This document shows positions 38,653-50,622 of a stretch of DNA of 64,000 bases, one piece after another (position 1 is the first letter of the stretch; the number at the start of each line of letters is the position of its first letter). Source of the stretch: Parasponia andersonii (taxonomy: Eukaryota; Streptophyta; Magnoliopsida; Rosales; Cannabaceae); the NCBI GenBank assembly GCA_002914805.1, contig JXTB01000140.1, forward strand, positions 790,069 through 854,068. Reading direction: 5' to 3'. The notes under the pieces are model-generated. The model worked only from the letters and a program-made list of their open reading frames with translations, was not told the DNA's origin and did not search any database. Both the position numbers and the translations under genes were made by a program.

Positions 38653-39900
38653 ATTCCACTGAAAGACAATTGAATTAGTTTATAAGAAACTTTTGTAATT
38701 TTTTATTATTTACTTACATACAAGGCAGTCTGTTAAAAGAAAATCTTATGATTTCTAAGAAACCATAAGGTTTCATGTGATTTACTAACTTATATGGTAT
38801 TCCTCTACAAAGGAAACTAAACTGGCTTTTAAGAAACCTTTGTAGTTTGCTTCGACTTACTCACCTACATGGTATTCTATTAAAAAGAACCAAACTAGTT
38901 TACTAGAAACCTTTGTGGTTTTTTGTGACTTACTTACATAAGAATCGAAAAAAGAACTTAGTGTTTCTTAAAAAAAAAGATTAAGAATATGGTGAAAGGG
39001 AAAAACAATTAAAAAATAATTTGAAATAAAAGAAAAAGAAAAATAAAATTGAGAAAAAAGAAGGAATTATTATTAATGACCAATTTGTTAAATTTTGTTA
39101 GCGGAAATAAGTAACTAATTTTGTTTTTACATGCAGATAACTTTAAACAAAAAAATAAAAATAATGAAAAGAAAAACTAGAAAAAACTAGTTTATTTCGA
39201 TTGTCACATTTACGATTGTTCAAAAAAAATTTAGACTTAATATAATTCAGTAATTGGCAATACAAGTCTCCGTGGGACGATGCTTTATTTACACTATATT
39301 ACTTGTTCGATAACGTGCACTTGCATTCGATAAATTCCACAACAACTCCAATGAACGAAAACTAAATTGGTTTATAGGAAATTTTTATAGTTTTATATTA
39401 TTTACTTACGTATATGGAATTCCACTAAAAAAAACCTAATAGTTTCCAGGAAACCATAAGGTTTCATGTGATTTACTAACTTATATGGTATTCTGCTAAA
39501 AAGAAAATCGAATTAGTTTTTAAGAAACCTTTGTGGTTTGCTTCGACTTACTCATCTACAAAGTATTTTGTTAAAAAGAAACCAAATTGGTTTACTAGAA
39601 ACCTTTGTGGTTTCTTGTGATTTATTTACATAAAAATAGAAAAAAGAACTTAGTGTTTCTTGAAAAAAAAAAAAAGATTAAGAAGAAGGTGAAAGTGAAA
39701 AACAATCAAAAAAATATGAAAAGAAAAAATAATTTGAAATAAAAGAAAAAAAAAGAAAAATAAAATTGAGAAAAAGAGGGAATTATTATTAATGATCAAT
39801 TTGTTTAATTTTGTTAGTAGAAATTAGTAACTAATTTCGTTTTTACATGTAGATAACTTTAAAGAGAAAAAAATAAAAAAAAATGAAAAAAACTAGAAAA
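38490..39900. repeat. Tandem duplication of about 700 bp across the Gypsy 3' junction
   Basis: Unit 1 (38490-39190) and unit 2 (39191-39900) each contain the end of the Gypsy LTR, the target duplication region, three or four array units, an A-rich stretch with aaaaagaacttagtgtttctt, and a segment beginning (t)aatga(c/t)caatttgtt. Because the LTR end is included, the duplication postdates the insertion. A further partial copy of the last segment follows at 39903-39990. Confidence 0.88.
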
Positions 39901-40024
39901 AACTAATGACCAATTTGGTTAATTTTGTTAATAGAAATTAGTTATTAAATTGATTTTTATTTGTAACTAATATTTAAAAAAAAATAAAATTAAAAACAAA
40001 GAGAAAAAATAAAAGTAATGAGAA

Positions 40025-40112
40025 GAAACTTGAACGTCCGCACGGGAGCTCGAGCCCCGTCAACTAATGTTGGTGGTGTATTAACCACTAGACAACAAAG
40101 CCGCTACAATTA
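40025..40112 (-). repeat. tRNA-like (SINE-like) segment of composite repeat copy 2
   Basis: On the minus strand, ttgtctagtggttaa matches a Pol III A box (as in serine- or leucine-type tRNAs), and ggggctcgagctcccgt, about 35 nt on, matches a B box. It aligns with the degenerate segment at 30320-30415. It cannot fold as an obvious full tRNA, so a SINE head or tRNA-derived repeat is more likely than a gene. Confidence 0.5.
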
Positions 40113-40317
40113 CTTTGTTCCATTTAATACTAAAAGACCACGTTTTAAATAGCGAAAATTACAAATATGTCACCAAATTTTTTAGCTGAAGTATTTAGAA
40201 AAATGTCAATAAGGGTTGTACGAAATTTAAATTATTTTTTAAAAAGATAGGTAAACATGTCCACAGCAAATTGACTCGGAATTTCAGAGAAGAATGGGTC
40301 AGCCCATCAGCCTGGAC

Positions 40318-40374
40318 GGCCCAACTTGTTCAGCAAAGGACTGTGTTAGACCAATGGGCCTAACTGGCGGCCCA
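40318..40374 (+). promoter_or_regulatory. Cluster of TGGGCC/GGCCCA (site II) motifs upstream of CLP1
   Basis: ggccca at 40318-40323, tgggcc at 40355-40360 and ggccca at 40369-40374 lie 105-160 bp before the CLP1 start. Such site II motifs are bound by TCP factors and are common in promoters of plant housekeeping genes. The motifs are seen directly; binding is inferred. Confidence 0.6.
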
Positions 40375-40479
40375 CTCCATGTTTCATGGTCGTTTGCGCT
40401 TCCCGTTTACGGTCCAAAGATCCTGTGACTGTCTAGACTTCGAAGAAGCGACCGCGAGTGAAGCTTTGAGAAATTAAAA

Positions 40480-43406
40480 ATGGCGTATGGAGGTGCTGCA
40501 GTGGGTGCGCCAGCCATGGCTAGTTCAGCATCGGCTTCGACGGTTCGTCAGGTGAAATTGGACCGAGAGAGCGAGCTTCGAATCGAAGTTGCAAACGACT
40601 CGTCGCTCAGGCTCCGGGTCCTAAACGGCACCGCTGAGATCTTCGGCACCGAGCTCCCCCCTGAAATCTGGCTCACCCTCCCTCCCCGGCTCAAATTTGC
40701 CGTACCTTTCTTTCTGATCAATATTTAATTCCACTCTTTCTTTTCATTCTTTTCTCTTCAATTTTTATTTTATTTTTACATTTTCTTTTTTATAAATTTT
40801 TGATTCTGAGAAAAGGTTTTCACTTGGTATGGAGCCACAATTGAAATGGACGGAACTACTGAAACTGACTACACTGCGGATGAGGTATAATTCGTTTTTT
40901 TTTTCCTTTTTAATTTCTCAATCTAATAATGGTTAGTCATAGCTAGCACATGATTTTCCAGACACCCATGATTAACTACGTGAATGTCCATGCTATATTG
41001 GATGGTCGAAGAAACCGTGCTAAAGCGTCTTCCTCTGATGGTTCCAGTACTTCTGAGGTACTTACGTTTATGGGTTTTGTTTTTTTTATCATCAAACTTG
41101 AGTATATGACTCATTGATTATATTTTTTCATACAATAAAGAGTACATTTACTTTTGTGATTCTATACTTGTGTTTTAAGTAAATAGCAAATGTTTGATAT
41201 CCCAATTCACCAATGAGTTATGGGCATTAATGAAACTATTATTATGTTCTATTTCAACCTGGTAATCCATGGTTAGGGGCCTAGGGTGATTGTTGTGGGA
41301 CCTACAGATTCTGGAAAGAGTACCTTGTCAAGAATGCTTCTTAGCTGGGCAGCTAAACAGGGTTGGAAACCTACTTTCGTGGACTTGGATATTGGCCAAG
41401 GATCTATAACCATTCCAGGGTGCATTGCTGCTACCCCTATTGAAATGCCTATTGATCCGGTGGAAGGAATTCCTCTTGAAATGCCCTTGGTTTACTTCTA
41501 TGGACACACCACTCCGAGGTAACTGTTTAGTGAACGGCTGATCAGCTACACTGAATGCTATCTCCTCTTTTGAAATGCCCTTGATTGTTTTGTTTACTTC
41601 AATCTCTTTTGCCCCGGTAACTAATTCAGTGTAGCTGACCTCTGTTATTAATTGATGTTATGAGATTTATTAAGAATCATTTGTGTTTAGTAACAATGTA
41701 GAACTATACAAAGTTCTTGTAAAGGAGCTTTCACAATTGCTAGAGAGACAATTTTCTGGTAATGTTGAATCTCGAGCTGCTGGCATGGTTATCAATACCA
41801 TGGGATGGATAGAAGGCATCGGCTATGAGGTATGTGTGTTTCTGAATTGTGTTTTTTTTTTTTTTTGTTGTGTTCCTTTAACCTGTTTCCTTAATAATAT
41901 ATTTTTTCACGGATTCTTTTTGCAGTTGCTTCTTCATGCTATTGAAACATTCAATGTTAATGTTGTATTGGTTCTGGGCCAGGTAGATATGTTTTATCCT
42001 TTCCTATGTTTTGAATGATTATTTTTATAATTGTAATTTTTCTATTCATTTTTTGAAAGATTAGTTGATCCATACTTTCAATTTTTATGTACTTGTGAAA
42101 AATTCAGAGAAGCTGTACTTTTTCTTAAGTTAGGTGTACTATGAAATTCGAAAATTCAAAATCTAAAGTGAGTTTGCATTTGAGGAAAAAAGTTATTCAT
42201 CAATTCCATGTACTTTTATCAGCTGATTTGCTAGTTTCGTTTGATCTTGATATTAATACTTCTAATTTGCATGCAAAACTTTGTTTTCTAGTCAAACTAT
42301 GGAGTTCTTCAGAATTCATGCATGTGAAGTTCTCAACTGCTACTGTTGTCTTATTTGCTGTGAATTTAAACCCAGAGTGCTATTTTTGCTCCTGATTTGT
42401 CCATGGATTAAAATCCTAGATCGTTTACTTATTCACTTGGACTTTTTATAAGATTATATATTTTCTTTGAATTTCCATTTAGGAAAAACTTTGCAGCATG
42501 CTCAGAGATGTTCTGAGGAACAAACCTGATGTGGATGTTGTGAAACTTCAAAGATCAGGGGGTGTTGTATCTAGAAATGTCAAATATCGTCAGAAGGCCA
42601 GGAGTCACAGGATAAGGGTAACTATTTTATAGTCTTGATGTTGTTGTATAGAAATCTTTTGATAGTATCGCTTGCAAGTTAGGGAACTAGTTTCTGTCAT
42701 TGTTTCCTTCCTATTGACATGGCTGATGCTGACTTTTTCACCAGGAATATTTTTATGGCCTTGCAAATGATCTCTCCCCGCATTCTAATATTGCAAATTT
42801 CAGCGACATATCGGTCTATCGAATTGGTGGTGGGCCACAGGCACCACGTTCTGCCCTGCCAATTGGTGCAGAGCCTGCTGCAGATCCTACAAGATTAGTA
42901 CCTGTGAATATCAACCAGGATTTGCTCCATCTAGTTCTTGCTGTTTCATTTGCCAAAGAACCTGAGCAAATTATTTCAAGGTACTTACTTCTATGCATTC
43001 CTTTTAGAAACGCGTTTTACTAAACTAAACTATTAATCTTTTTCTTTTTGAAGTAAAACTAAACTATTAATCTAATCAAGAACATACAAATACTAAAACG
43101 GCAAAAGAGCATTGGCGGCTAGTAGAATTCACAAGAACATTGCTGATATTGCTGACCACCTTTTCTTTATTTTATTTTTTTTCCAGTAACGTTGCAGGTT
43201 TTATTTACATCACAGACGTTGACATTCAGAGGTTTGAATTTTGAGCTTAAATAATTTATAGAACCTTCGATAGATTTAATCCTGGTTTTGATTGATTAAT
43301 CCAGATCTAACATTACAGGAAGAAGATCACATACCTTGCACCATCTGCTGGTGAACTCCCAAGCAAATATCTGATTGTGGGAACCTTGACATGGCTCGAA
43401 ACATGA
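40480..43406 (+). CDS. CLP1: CLP1 homologue, mRNA 3'-end cleavage factor subunit
   Basis: CLP1 is an RNA 5'-hydroxyl kinase-fold protein of the pre-mRNA 3'-end cleavage/polyadenylation complex, in the nucleus (CLPS3 in Arabidopsis). Ten exons: 40480-40701, 40816-40884, 40962-41057, 41277-41518, 41691-41829, 41926-41982, 42483-42617, 42745-42980, 43187-43231, 43319-43406. Phases agree throughout, giving 442 residues, about the family length. It has the CLP1 N-terminal domain (ELRIEV, FGTELP), the Walker A motif GPTDSGKST (137-145), DLDIGQG, the TMGWIEG block, LVLGQ, and the C-terminal CLP1 domain ending SKYLIVGTLTWLET. The intact P-loop suggests ATP binding; kinase activity in plants is not shown by the sequence. 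A Copia element begins 541 bp after the stop. Confidence 0.96.
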
Positions 43407-43947
43407 ATATCAAGGACACGAAGTTGGTGATATGCCCTTCATAATTATAGTTGATAAGGGTTAATTTTGTATGTTCTACTGTTGTACATTACTTCTCCTG
43501 ATTTTCTCAAGGAATGGAAGAGGGAAAAAAATATATCAAATGCCTCTTGACATGAAGTTCAAATCTGAGTGTTTATGCCTTAGCAAAAGAAAGTTTAGTT
43601 TAGTGATGTTGACTGGCATTACGCAAGTAATTGATACTATGAATTTATGTAAAGCAAACTTGTTAGTCTAGTTGTCCTGAAGTTGGAAAAAAGTGTTGTT
43701 TCCAACATGAATTGCAAACACTGCGGTTTATCATCTAATCCAACACCCCCAGAATTAGTTGTTTTACTTGTGTTTATATGGGTCATCGTTTGACAAGATT
43801 GTTAAGAGCATACACCTGTGCTTTGGAACGATTGCATATGATCGGGTTTATTGATTTCTTCTGGTATCCGAAGTTGTGGTTCTATGGTGCCGTTGTTGGC
43901 TCCCCTTGCCGGCCGGAATTTTGGCTGAAAGAAATGAAGTTAAGAAT

Positions 43948-44453
43948 TGTTGGATTTACATAATGGATTAGTAAACTAAATATAATCTCAGAATCTATTA
44001 TGCCAAATTATCAGGAAAAGATTTGTTGAGAGAAACCCGTGACTAACCTGAATCTATTGAGTTTGACAGCGAAGGATGCGGTCACGTAAGCGGAAGCGAT
44101 TAACTGATTAGAGCTTAAGGATAGAAGGTCTTCCACAGCCAGAATACTCTATGTATGCTCAATAGGTACTCTCTCTATTGATGGAGGTAGAAGAGAAGAG
44201 CACACGATCTATTTTGGCTTGGGGACCAAAACCCTATACTTGTCTTTATGTACTAGTCACCAATAGAGACCCCATCAATCCTTATTGGACTAGGATTAGG
44301 TAACCACACATTACAGAGTCTACCCTTAATAGGTAATTTTCAGAGCCCAAAATTAGTTCACTTAATTGGTCCCACTTAATTAGACAGCCATAATATTATA
44401 TAATTATTATAAAAACTATGGCCCACATACTAGGTTACACGAGTAACCCAACA
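43948..44453 (-). repeat. Family A 3' LTR
   Basis: 506-bp repeat beginning tgttggattt and ending gtaacccaaca on the plus strand. It pairs with 50119-50622. Confidence 0.95.
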
Positions 44454-44868
44454 ATCTCCCACTTGGGCTACATAAGTTTTTTTTTCCTTAGACAATTATA
44501 TAATGAAAACTTGAGTGCGCACTTTATTACTATCTGTTAAGAAATTACTTCTTAAGACAATCTGTACCATTTTGTATATCAATATGAAACCAAAGCGGCC
44601 TTCATTGCACTTAGGTAGGAAACTAAACCCATCAATGATTACCAAATTAATACACGCAATGACACAGATCAAGTATGGATGTGTAGCATGGAAATTACAC
44701 GAAAAGTGATCTTACATGCCTATTTCTATTTGGTCTTTCTTTATGATTCCAACGAATCAACCTTAGCCTTTCTTTTTATGTAAAACCGCAACTTAATGCA
44801 AATCAGCAGATAGAAAGAAAATTAAATATAAATTCAGAGTATAAAAGAAAACTATCACTTTATTGATA

Positions 44869-47800
44869 TCAAATAATAAATGTGTCTGTCACAAGAGAAC
44901 TCGTAAAATCTAACTCCCAATAATCCTGAAAACCTTTAAATAGTACAACACCCATATGAGCAGTATGCTCATGAAACACCTTAGGCGTTAAACCTTTGGT
45001 GAGTGGATCCGCCAACATGGAGTTAGTTCCGATATATTCTATAGACACTAAATTACTCTGAACGGTTTCCTTAGCAATTAGAAACTTAATGTCTATATGC
45101 TTAGACTTTGACAAGCTTCTGTTGTTATTGGAATATAAAACAGCGGCTCTATTATCACAATAAATCTTTAATGACTTATTAATGCCATTGACAATTCGCA
45201 GCCCGGTGATAAAATTCTGCAACCATATTCTTTGATTCGATGCCTCATGACAAGCTATAAACTCTGCCTCCATAGTGGATGAAGCTGTGAGCGTCTGCTT
45301 AACACTCTTCCATGATACAGCTCCTCCGGCAAGCAGGTAAATATAGCCTGAAGTGGATCTCTTACTATTTAGACATCCAGCATAATCGGAGTCAGAATAC
45401 CCCACGATCTCTAAATGATCAGATCTCTAATAAGTGAGCATGTAATCTTTTGTTCTCTATAAATAACATAAAACCCTCTTTGCTTCTGTCCAGTGATCCA
45501 TACCAGAGTTGCTTAAATATCTGCCTAACACTCCAACTATGTACGCTATATCCAAACGCGTACACACCTGAGCATACATCAGACTCTCTACTGCAGATGC
45601 ATAAGGAATCTTCTGCATTTCTTTAACTTCAAGCTCAGTCTTGGGGTATTGAATGAGACTGAATTTATCACCCTTAGCAATGGGTATATCTCCTGGGACA
45701 CATTTACTCATGCTAAATCTATCAAGCACCTTTTCGATATAGCTCTTTTGTGATAACCCAAGTATACCCTGAGAGAGATCTCGGTATATTTTAATCCCTA
45801 ATACAAAAGAGGCGTCCCCAAGATCTTTCATCTCAAATTTGTTTGATAGAAATGTCTTGGTTTCGTGCAATAAGCCTATATCATTGCTTGCTAAAAATAT
45901 GTCATCGACATACAAAACCAGAAAGATATATTTGCTCCTACTGAACTTGTGATAAATACATCTATCTACCGAATTTTCCTCAAAACCGAACGAGGAAATA
46001 ACTTGATGGAACTTATGATACCATTGACGGGATGCTTGTTTGAGACCATAGATAGATTTCTTTAGTTTACAGACTATAGACTTTGGATCTCCGGTTACAA
46101 AGTTTTCTAGCTGTACCATATAAATCATTTCTTCAATATCACCATTGAGAAACGTAATCTTTACATCCACTGATGTAGCTCTAGATCAAAATGAGCTACT
46201 AGTGCCATAATTATTCTAAAAGAATCTTTCGAAGAAACTGGAGAGAAAGTCTCCTTATAATCAATGCCTTCTTTCTGAGTGAAACCCTTAGCAACTAGAT
46301 GAGCCTTATATCTCTCAATTTTGCCTTAGAATCCCTTTTGGTTTTAAAAATCTATTTACAACCAATAGGTTTCTTTCCTGCTGGAAATTCTACGAGTTCC
46401 TAAACGTCATTGTCTTTCATGGATTTCATCTCATCCTTCATGGCATCAATCCACTGTTGGGATTTTGAACTTTGTTTGACTTGAGTGAAATTGATTGGAT
46501 CATTTTCCACTCCTATATCAAACTTATGTTCTAGGAGATAGACGACATAATCATCCGGAATCGCATTTCTCCTTTCCCTAGTAGATCTCCTTAGTGGCAC
46601 TACCTCTTGAGGTTATTGAGGTTGCTCTTCACGAGCAACTTCCTCATATGGGATAGGGAATTGTGGAATATTGTCTTGAATTTCTGGATTTTCTACTTGA
46701 ATAATGTCAGGTAAAGAAGCCTGATCACCTTCAATAGCAACCATAGGAAGAGAAACAAATTCCTCCTTAAAGACAATATCCCTCACCTTATCTTCCTCCC
46801 CAAACTCAACATCCTCAAGGAATCTCGCATTATCCGTCTCAAAAAAGGACCTGTTAGAGAAATCATAGAATTTGAAACCTCTGGATCTTTCAGCGTAGCC
46901 AACAAAATAGCAGCTTAGTGTTCTTGAGTCCAGTTTCTTCCCATATAGCCTGTATGGCCTTGCCTCAGCTGGACAACCCCAAAAATGCAAGTGCCTAATA
47001 CTAGGCTTCTTGCCTGTCTATAGTTCATATGGGGTTTTAGCTACTGATTTGCTGGGTACTTTGTTGAGTATATAAACTGCATTCTTAAGTGCTTCTCCCC
47101 AGAGTGATTCAGGTAAGGAGGAATGACTGATCATACTCCTCACCATGTCCTTAAGTGTTCGGTTTCGTCATTCAGCAACACTATTCATGCTAGGTTTTCC
47201 CGGCATTGTGTATTGTGGGACGATTCCACATTTCTCTAGGTACTGGGCAAAGGGTCCTGGACGTTGTTCACCGAATCCATCATACCTACCGTAGTATTCA
47301 CTACCACGATCGGATTTAACGACTTTAATTTTCTTGTCGAGTTGATTTTCGACTTCGGCTTTGAAAGCTTTAAATATGTCCAGAGATTGTGACTTCTTAT
47401 GAATTAAATATAGGTACCCATAGCGAGAGTAATCGTCTATGAACATGATGAAATATTGTTGGCCATTCCATGAAGCCGTAGGGAATGGACCGCAGATATC
47501 AGTATGTATCAGTTCTAAGACACCGGAACTCCTATTAGCACCTAATTTACGTATATTTGTCTGTTTGCCTTTAATGCACTCAACACAAACTATGAAGTCT
47601 GTGAGGTCAAGTGGGTTAAGAATTCTATCCGACACAAGACACTGTATTCTCTGTTTAGAGATGTGTCCTCATCTCTTGTGCCATAACATAGAGGAGTTCT
47701 CTGTGGTTTTGCGTTTTGTACCTCGTTTCTCGACATGCAAAGTTTCATTAATTGAGGTAACAGTGTCAACTTTATATAGGTTATCAATTAAAGCACCAGT

Positions 47801-48963
47801 TGCAAGAATATTGAAATTCTGAAAAAGACTAAATTTATTATTTCCAAATGAACAAGAATAACCTGATTTGTCCAAAACTGAAATGGAAATTAAATTCCAT
47901 CTAAATGGCGGTACAACAAATGTCTCATTCAAATCCAAAAATAGACCAGAACCTAATTGCAACCTAAATAGACCTATTGCCTCCACTGTACTATATCACC
48001 GTTGCCTACATAGATATATCTTTCAGCATCACTTGGCAGATGGCTCCTCAAACAACCCTGCATAGACATACTTATATGAGTAGTGGCACCGGTATCCACC
48101 TACCAAGTATGACTGGGTACAGAAGCAAAATTAACCTCAGAACAGACAAAATTGAGAAGCTTACCCTTCTTAATATGCCATGCGGCGTACTTGGGACATT
48201 CCTTCTTCATATGACCTGCCCTCTTGCAGAAGAAACAAGCTGATTCCTCATCTTGTTTCTTTTGCACTTTAGTATGTGAAGTCCCAGATACAGTTCCTTT
48301 ATCCTTAGTCCTTTTTCTTTTCTTTTCTTTTTTTGAGAGGTCGTTGCTAAGTGAGCACTCTCTGTTTTATCTTGCTTCAATCTATCCTCTTCTTGCACAC
48401 ACTGAGATATGAGCTCATTAAGAGTCCATTTTTCTTTCTAGGTGTTGTAGCTCATTTTAAATTGACTGAATTATGGTGGAAGAGATAGTAGTACTAATTG
48501 CACAAGCAAGTCATCCGACAACTCTAACTTAAGTACCTTTAGTTTTGAAACCATATTAGACATCTCCATGATGTACTTCATGATGTTCCCTTTACCTTTA
48601 TAACGCATAGCAAGTAAATTGCTCAACATGGTACTAGTTTCTGCTTTTTCATTCTTTTGGAAACGTTCTGCAATTGCGTCAAGGAACGCCTTAGCATTAT
48701 CAACCTTTGGCACAACGCCCCTAATGGTCTCAGGTATGGAATGTTTCATGATCATAAGACTCATGCGATTAGAACGTTCCCACTGCTCAAAGTTCTTAAC
48801 ATCCATATCAGAACTTTCATCTGTAAGAGCAGCAAGTTGTTCTTTCCTGAGTACAAGGTCTAGATCTATGCAACCGAGCACAATCATAACGTGCTCTTTC
48901 CACTTCTTGAAGTTTGTGCCGTTAAGCACAGGAATTGAATTCAAATTAGCAGATATACTTGAA
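44869..48963 (-). pseudogene. Family A Copia gag-pol, broken
   Basis: Read on the minus strand, gag (open from 48944 to 48471) starts NSIPVLNGTNFKKWKEH. A true ATG seems lost, because the likely start near 48963 is out of frame by one base. A CCHC knuckle (CFFCKRAGHMKKEC) lies near 48240-48195. The protease motif VDTGATTH (48099-48076) is preceded by a stop. Integrase (47635-47168) shows HTDIC, SDRGSEY and NSVAE, with a stop directly after the glutamate block. The RT (open 46170-45457) has YVDDI, and its upstream part with an RSTRERR-like lead is at 46600-46400. RNase H (45405-44869) has YSDSDYAG, TASSTMEAEF and CDNRAA. At least six lesions separate these blocks, so no full polyprotein can form. 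Confidence 0.92.
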
Positions 48964-49738
48964 GCATAAACTGAACAGAGAACAAAAGCAAAAATAACAT
49001 CTCATATTAATAACATATCATAAACTTAGCATACAAATAAAATATACTAGCATGACACAAATATGTAAGGTGAGCTCCCATCACAAGATACCTGGAACAA
49101 TATTAATATGCCTTCCTTTGGGCCGACTTATCAACTTGTAAGTGGTACTCTTCAGTGCAGTAATCAAATATTGACAATAAATCCTGTCAGACAATATATC
49201 TTCCTTTGGGCCGATTTACTGTCCACATAGAAACTCAATAACTATCACATATCTATTACCGCAGGTATATTCATTATTCGGCCAAATGATCACCTTCCTT
49301 TGGGCTGGTAATTATTCGCATGAACAATAAATACACAAACATTCAAATATTTCAAAATAAATAAATTTACGCAATAGAGGTTACTTTGGCAACATTTTGT
49401 TTCAACTCATCTATTTCAAAATATTTAAACTAATAGTGCAAAGAAAATAATAACCAAAGTGCCCAGAGTATTAAACTGAAAATTTCAATGCACAAATCTT
49501 TATCGATGACTGACTGAGTTTTAAGCACTTTTATCAACTCTTTAAAGCCGAATAGAGTTTTCAACTGATAAAGTATGGGTCAACTGAAGCTGGGTTAAGA
49601 AAACAAAACTGATTAGTTAAGTTTCAGGTTAGAACTCCTTGAATTGAGTCGTTTCGACTCAATTCTACCCAAAATCGAGACCGTACACCTCAATTAGGTC
49701 AAAAAACGACCTAATTTTTTTTTATTTAAACCCACGTG

Positions 49739-49862
49739 GTGGCGCCAGTTGTAAGGCACTGCGGTGCCACCGTGTCCTTATGGTGGTGTTGCAGTGCCAC
49801 TTTTGTGGCACTGCGGTGCCACCGCGTCTTGAGTATGGCACCGCAGCGCCAAGTTGCGGCTT
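49739..49862. repeat. GC-rich hairpin cluster in the family A leader
   Basis: Repeats of ggcactgcggtgcc occur at 49755-49768 and, as the perfect hairpin gtggcactgcggtgccac, at 49805-49822. Related words lie between and after them. The cluster lies between the primer binding site and gag. The older copy has a diverged version at about 1370-1460. Confidence 0.85.
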
Positions 49863-50104
49863 TAGTGTAAATTACCTGATTTTAAAATTGGGTAACTCAA
49901 ACCTGATGCGATTTTTCACCCTAATGTGCAAACTTTATAACCCAAAACTCAGAATTCAACCCTCAAACTCTGAATATCTCAACAAAATCATGAAAAATTC
50001 ATCAATCATACATGTTATATCTAAACCCTAAAAAGCCATATAGGTAAAGATATCACAAAATAGAGACATGCATAAATATCCTAAGCAATTTAACATGATT
50101 TCTT

Positions 50105-50118
50105 GCTCTGATACCACT
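50105..50118 (-). other. Family A primer binding site
   Basis: gctctgataccact on the plus strand is the exact complement of the agtggtatcagagc primer binding site used by many plant Copia elements. It directly abuts the LTR. Confidence 0.93.
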
Positions 50119-50622
50119 TGTTGAATTTACATAATGGATTAGTAAACCAAATATAATCCCAGAATCTATCATGCCAAATTGTCAGGAAAAGATTTGTTGA
50201 GAGAAACCCATGACTAACCTGAATCCATTGAGTTTGACAGCGAAGGATGTGGTCATGTAAGCGGAAGCGATTAATTGATTAGAACCTGAGGGTAAAAGGT
50301 CTTCCACAACTAGAATACTCTATGTATGCTCAATGTGTACTCTCTCTATTGATGGAGGTAGAGGAGAAGAGCACACGATCTATTTTGGCTTGGGGACCAA
50401 AACTCTATATTTATGTTTTTATATACTAGTCACCAATAGAGACCCCATCAATCCTTATTGGACTAGGATTAAACAACCACATATTACAGAGTCCACACTT
50501 AATAGATAATTTTCTGAACCCAAAATTAGATTACTTAATTGACCCCACTTAATTAGACAGCCGTAATATTATATAATTATTATAAAAACTATGACCACAT
50601 AGGTTACACGAGTAACCCAACA
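50119..50622 (-). repeat. Family A 5' LTR
   Basis: 504-bp repeat beginning tgttgaattt and ending gtaacccaaca on the plus strand. It is the partner of 43948-44453. Confidence 0.95.

Larger units (their letters stand above)
43948..50622 (-). mobile_element. Copia-type LTR retrotransposon, family A, full-length but inactive
   Basis: The LTRs are 50119-50622 (5') and 43948-44453 (3'). By eye they differ at roughly 8% of positions, mostly transitions, so the insertion is old. The flanking 5-mers agaat (43943-43947) and ggaat (50623-50627) fit a target duplication with one change. The primer binding site (complement of agtggtatcagagc) abuts the 5' LTR at 50105-50118, and a purine tract complement (atctcccacttgggc) abuts the 3' LTR at 44454-44468. 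Coding order on the minus strand is gag, zinc knuckle, protease, integrase, RT, RNase H. Multiple stops and frameshifts are present. Confidence 0.96.

Noticed and set aside
40025..40112. Possible functional tRNA gene on the minus strand
   Set aside because: A-box and B-box-like words are present, but no full cloverleaf or acceptor stem can be drawn and no clean T-run terminator position fits; called tRNA-like only.
42816..42998. 60-codon minus-strand frame
   Set aside because: Antisense shadow of CLP1 exon 8.
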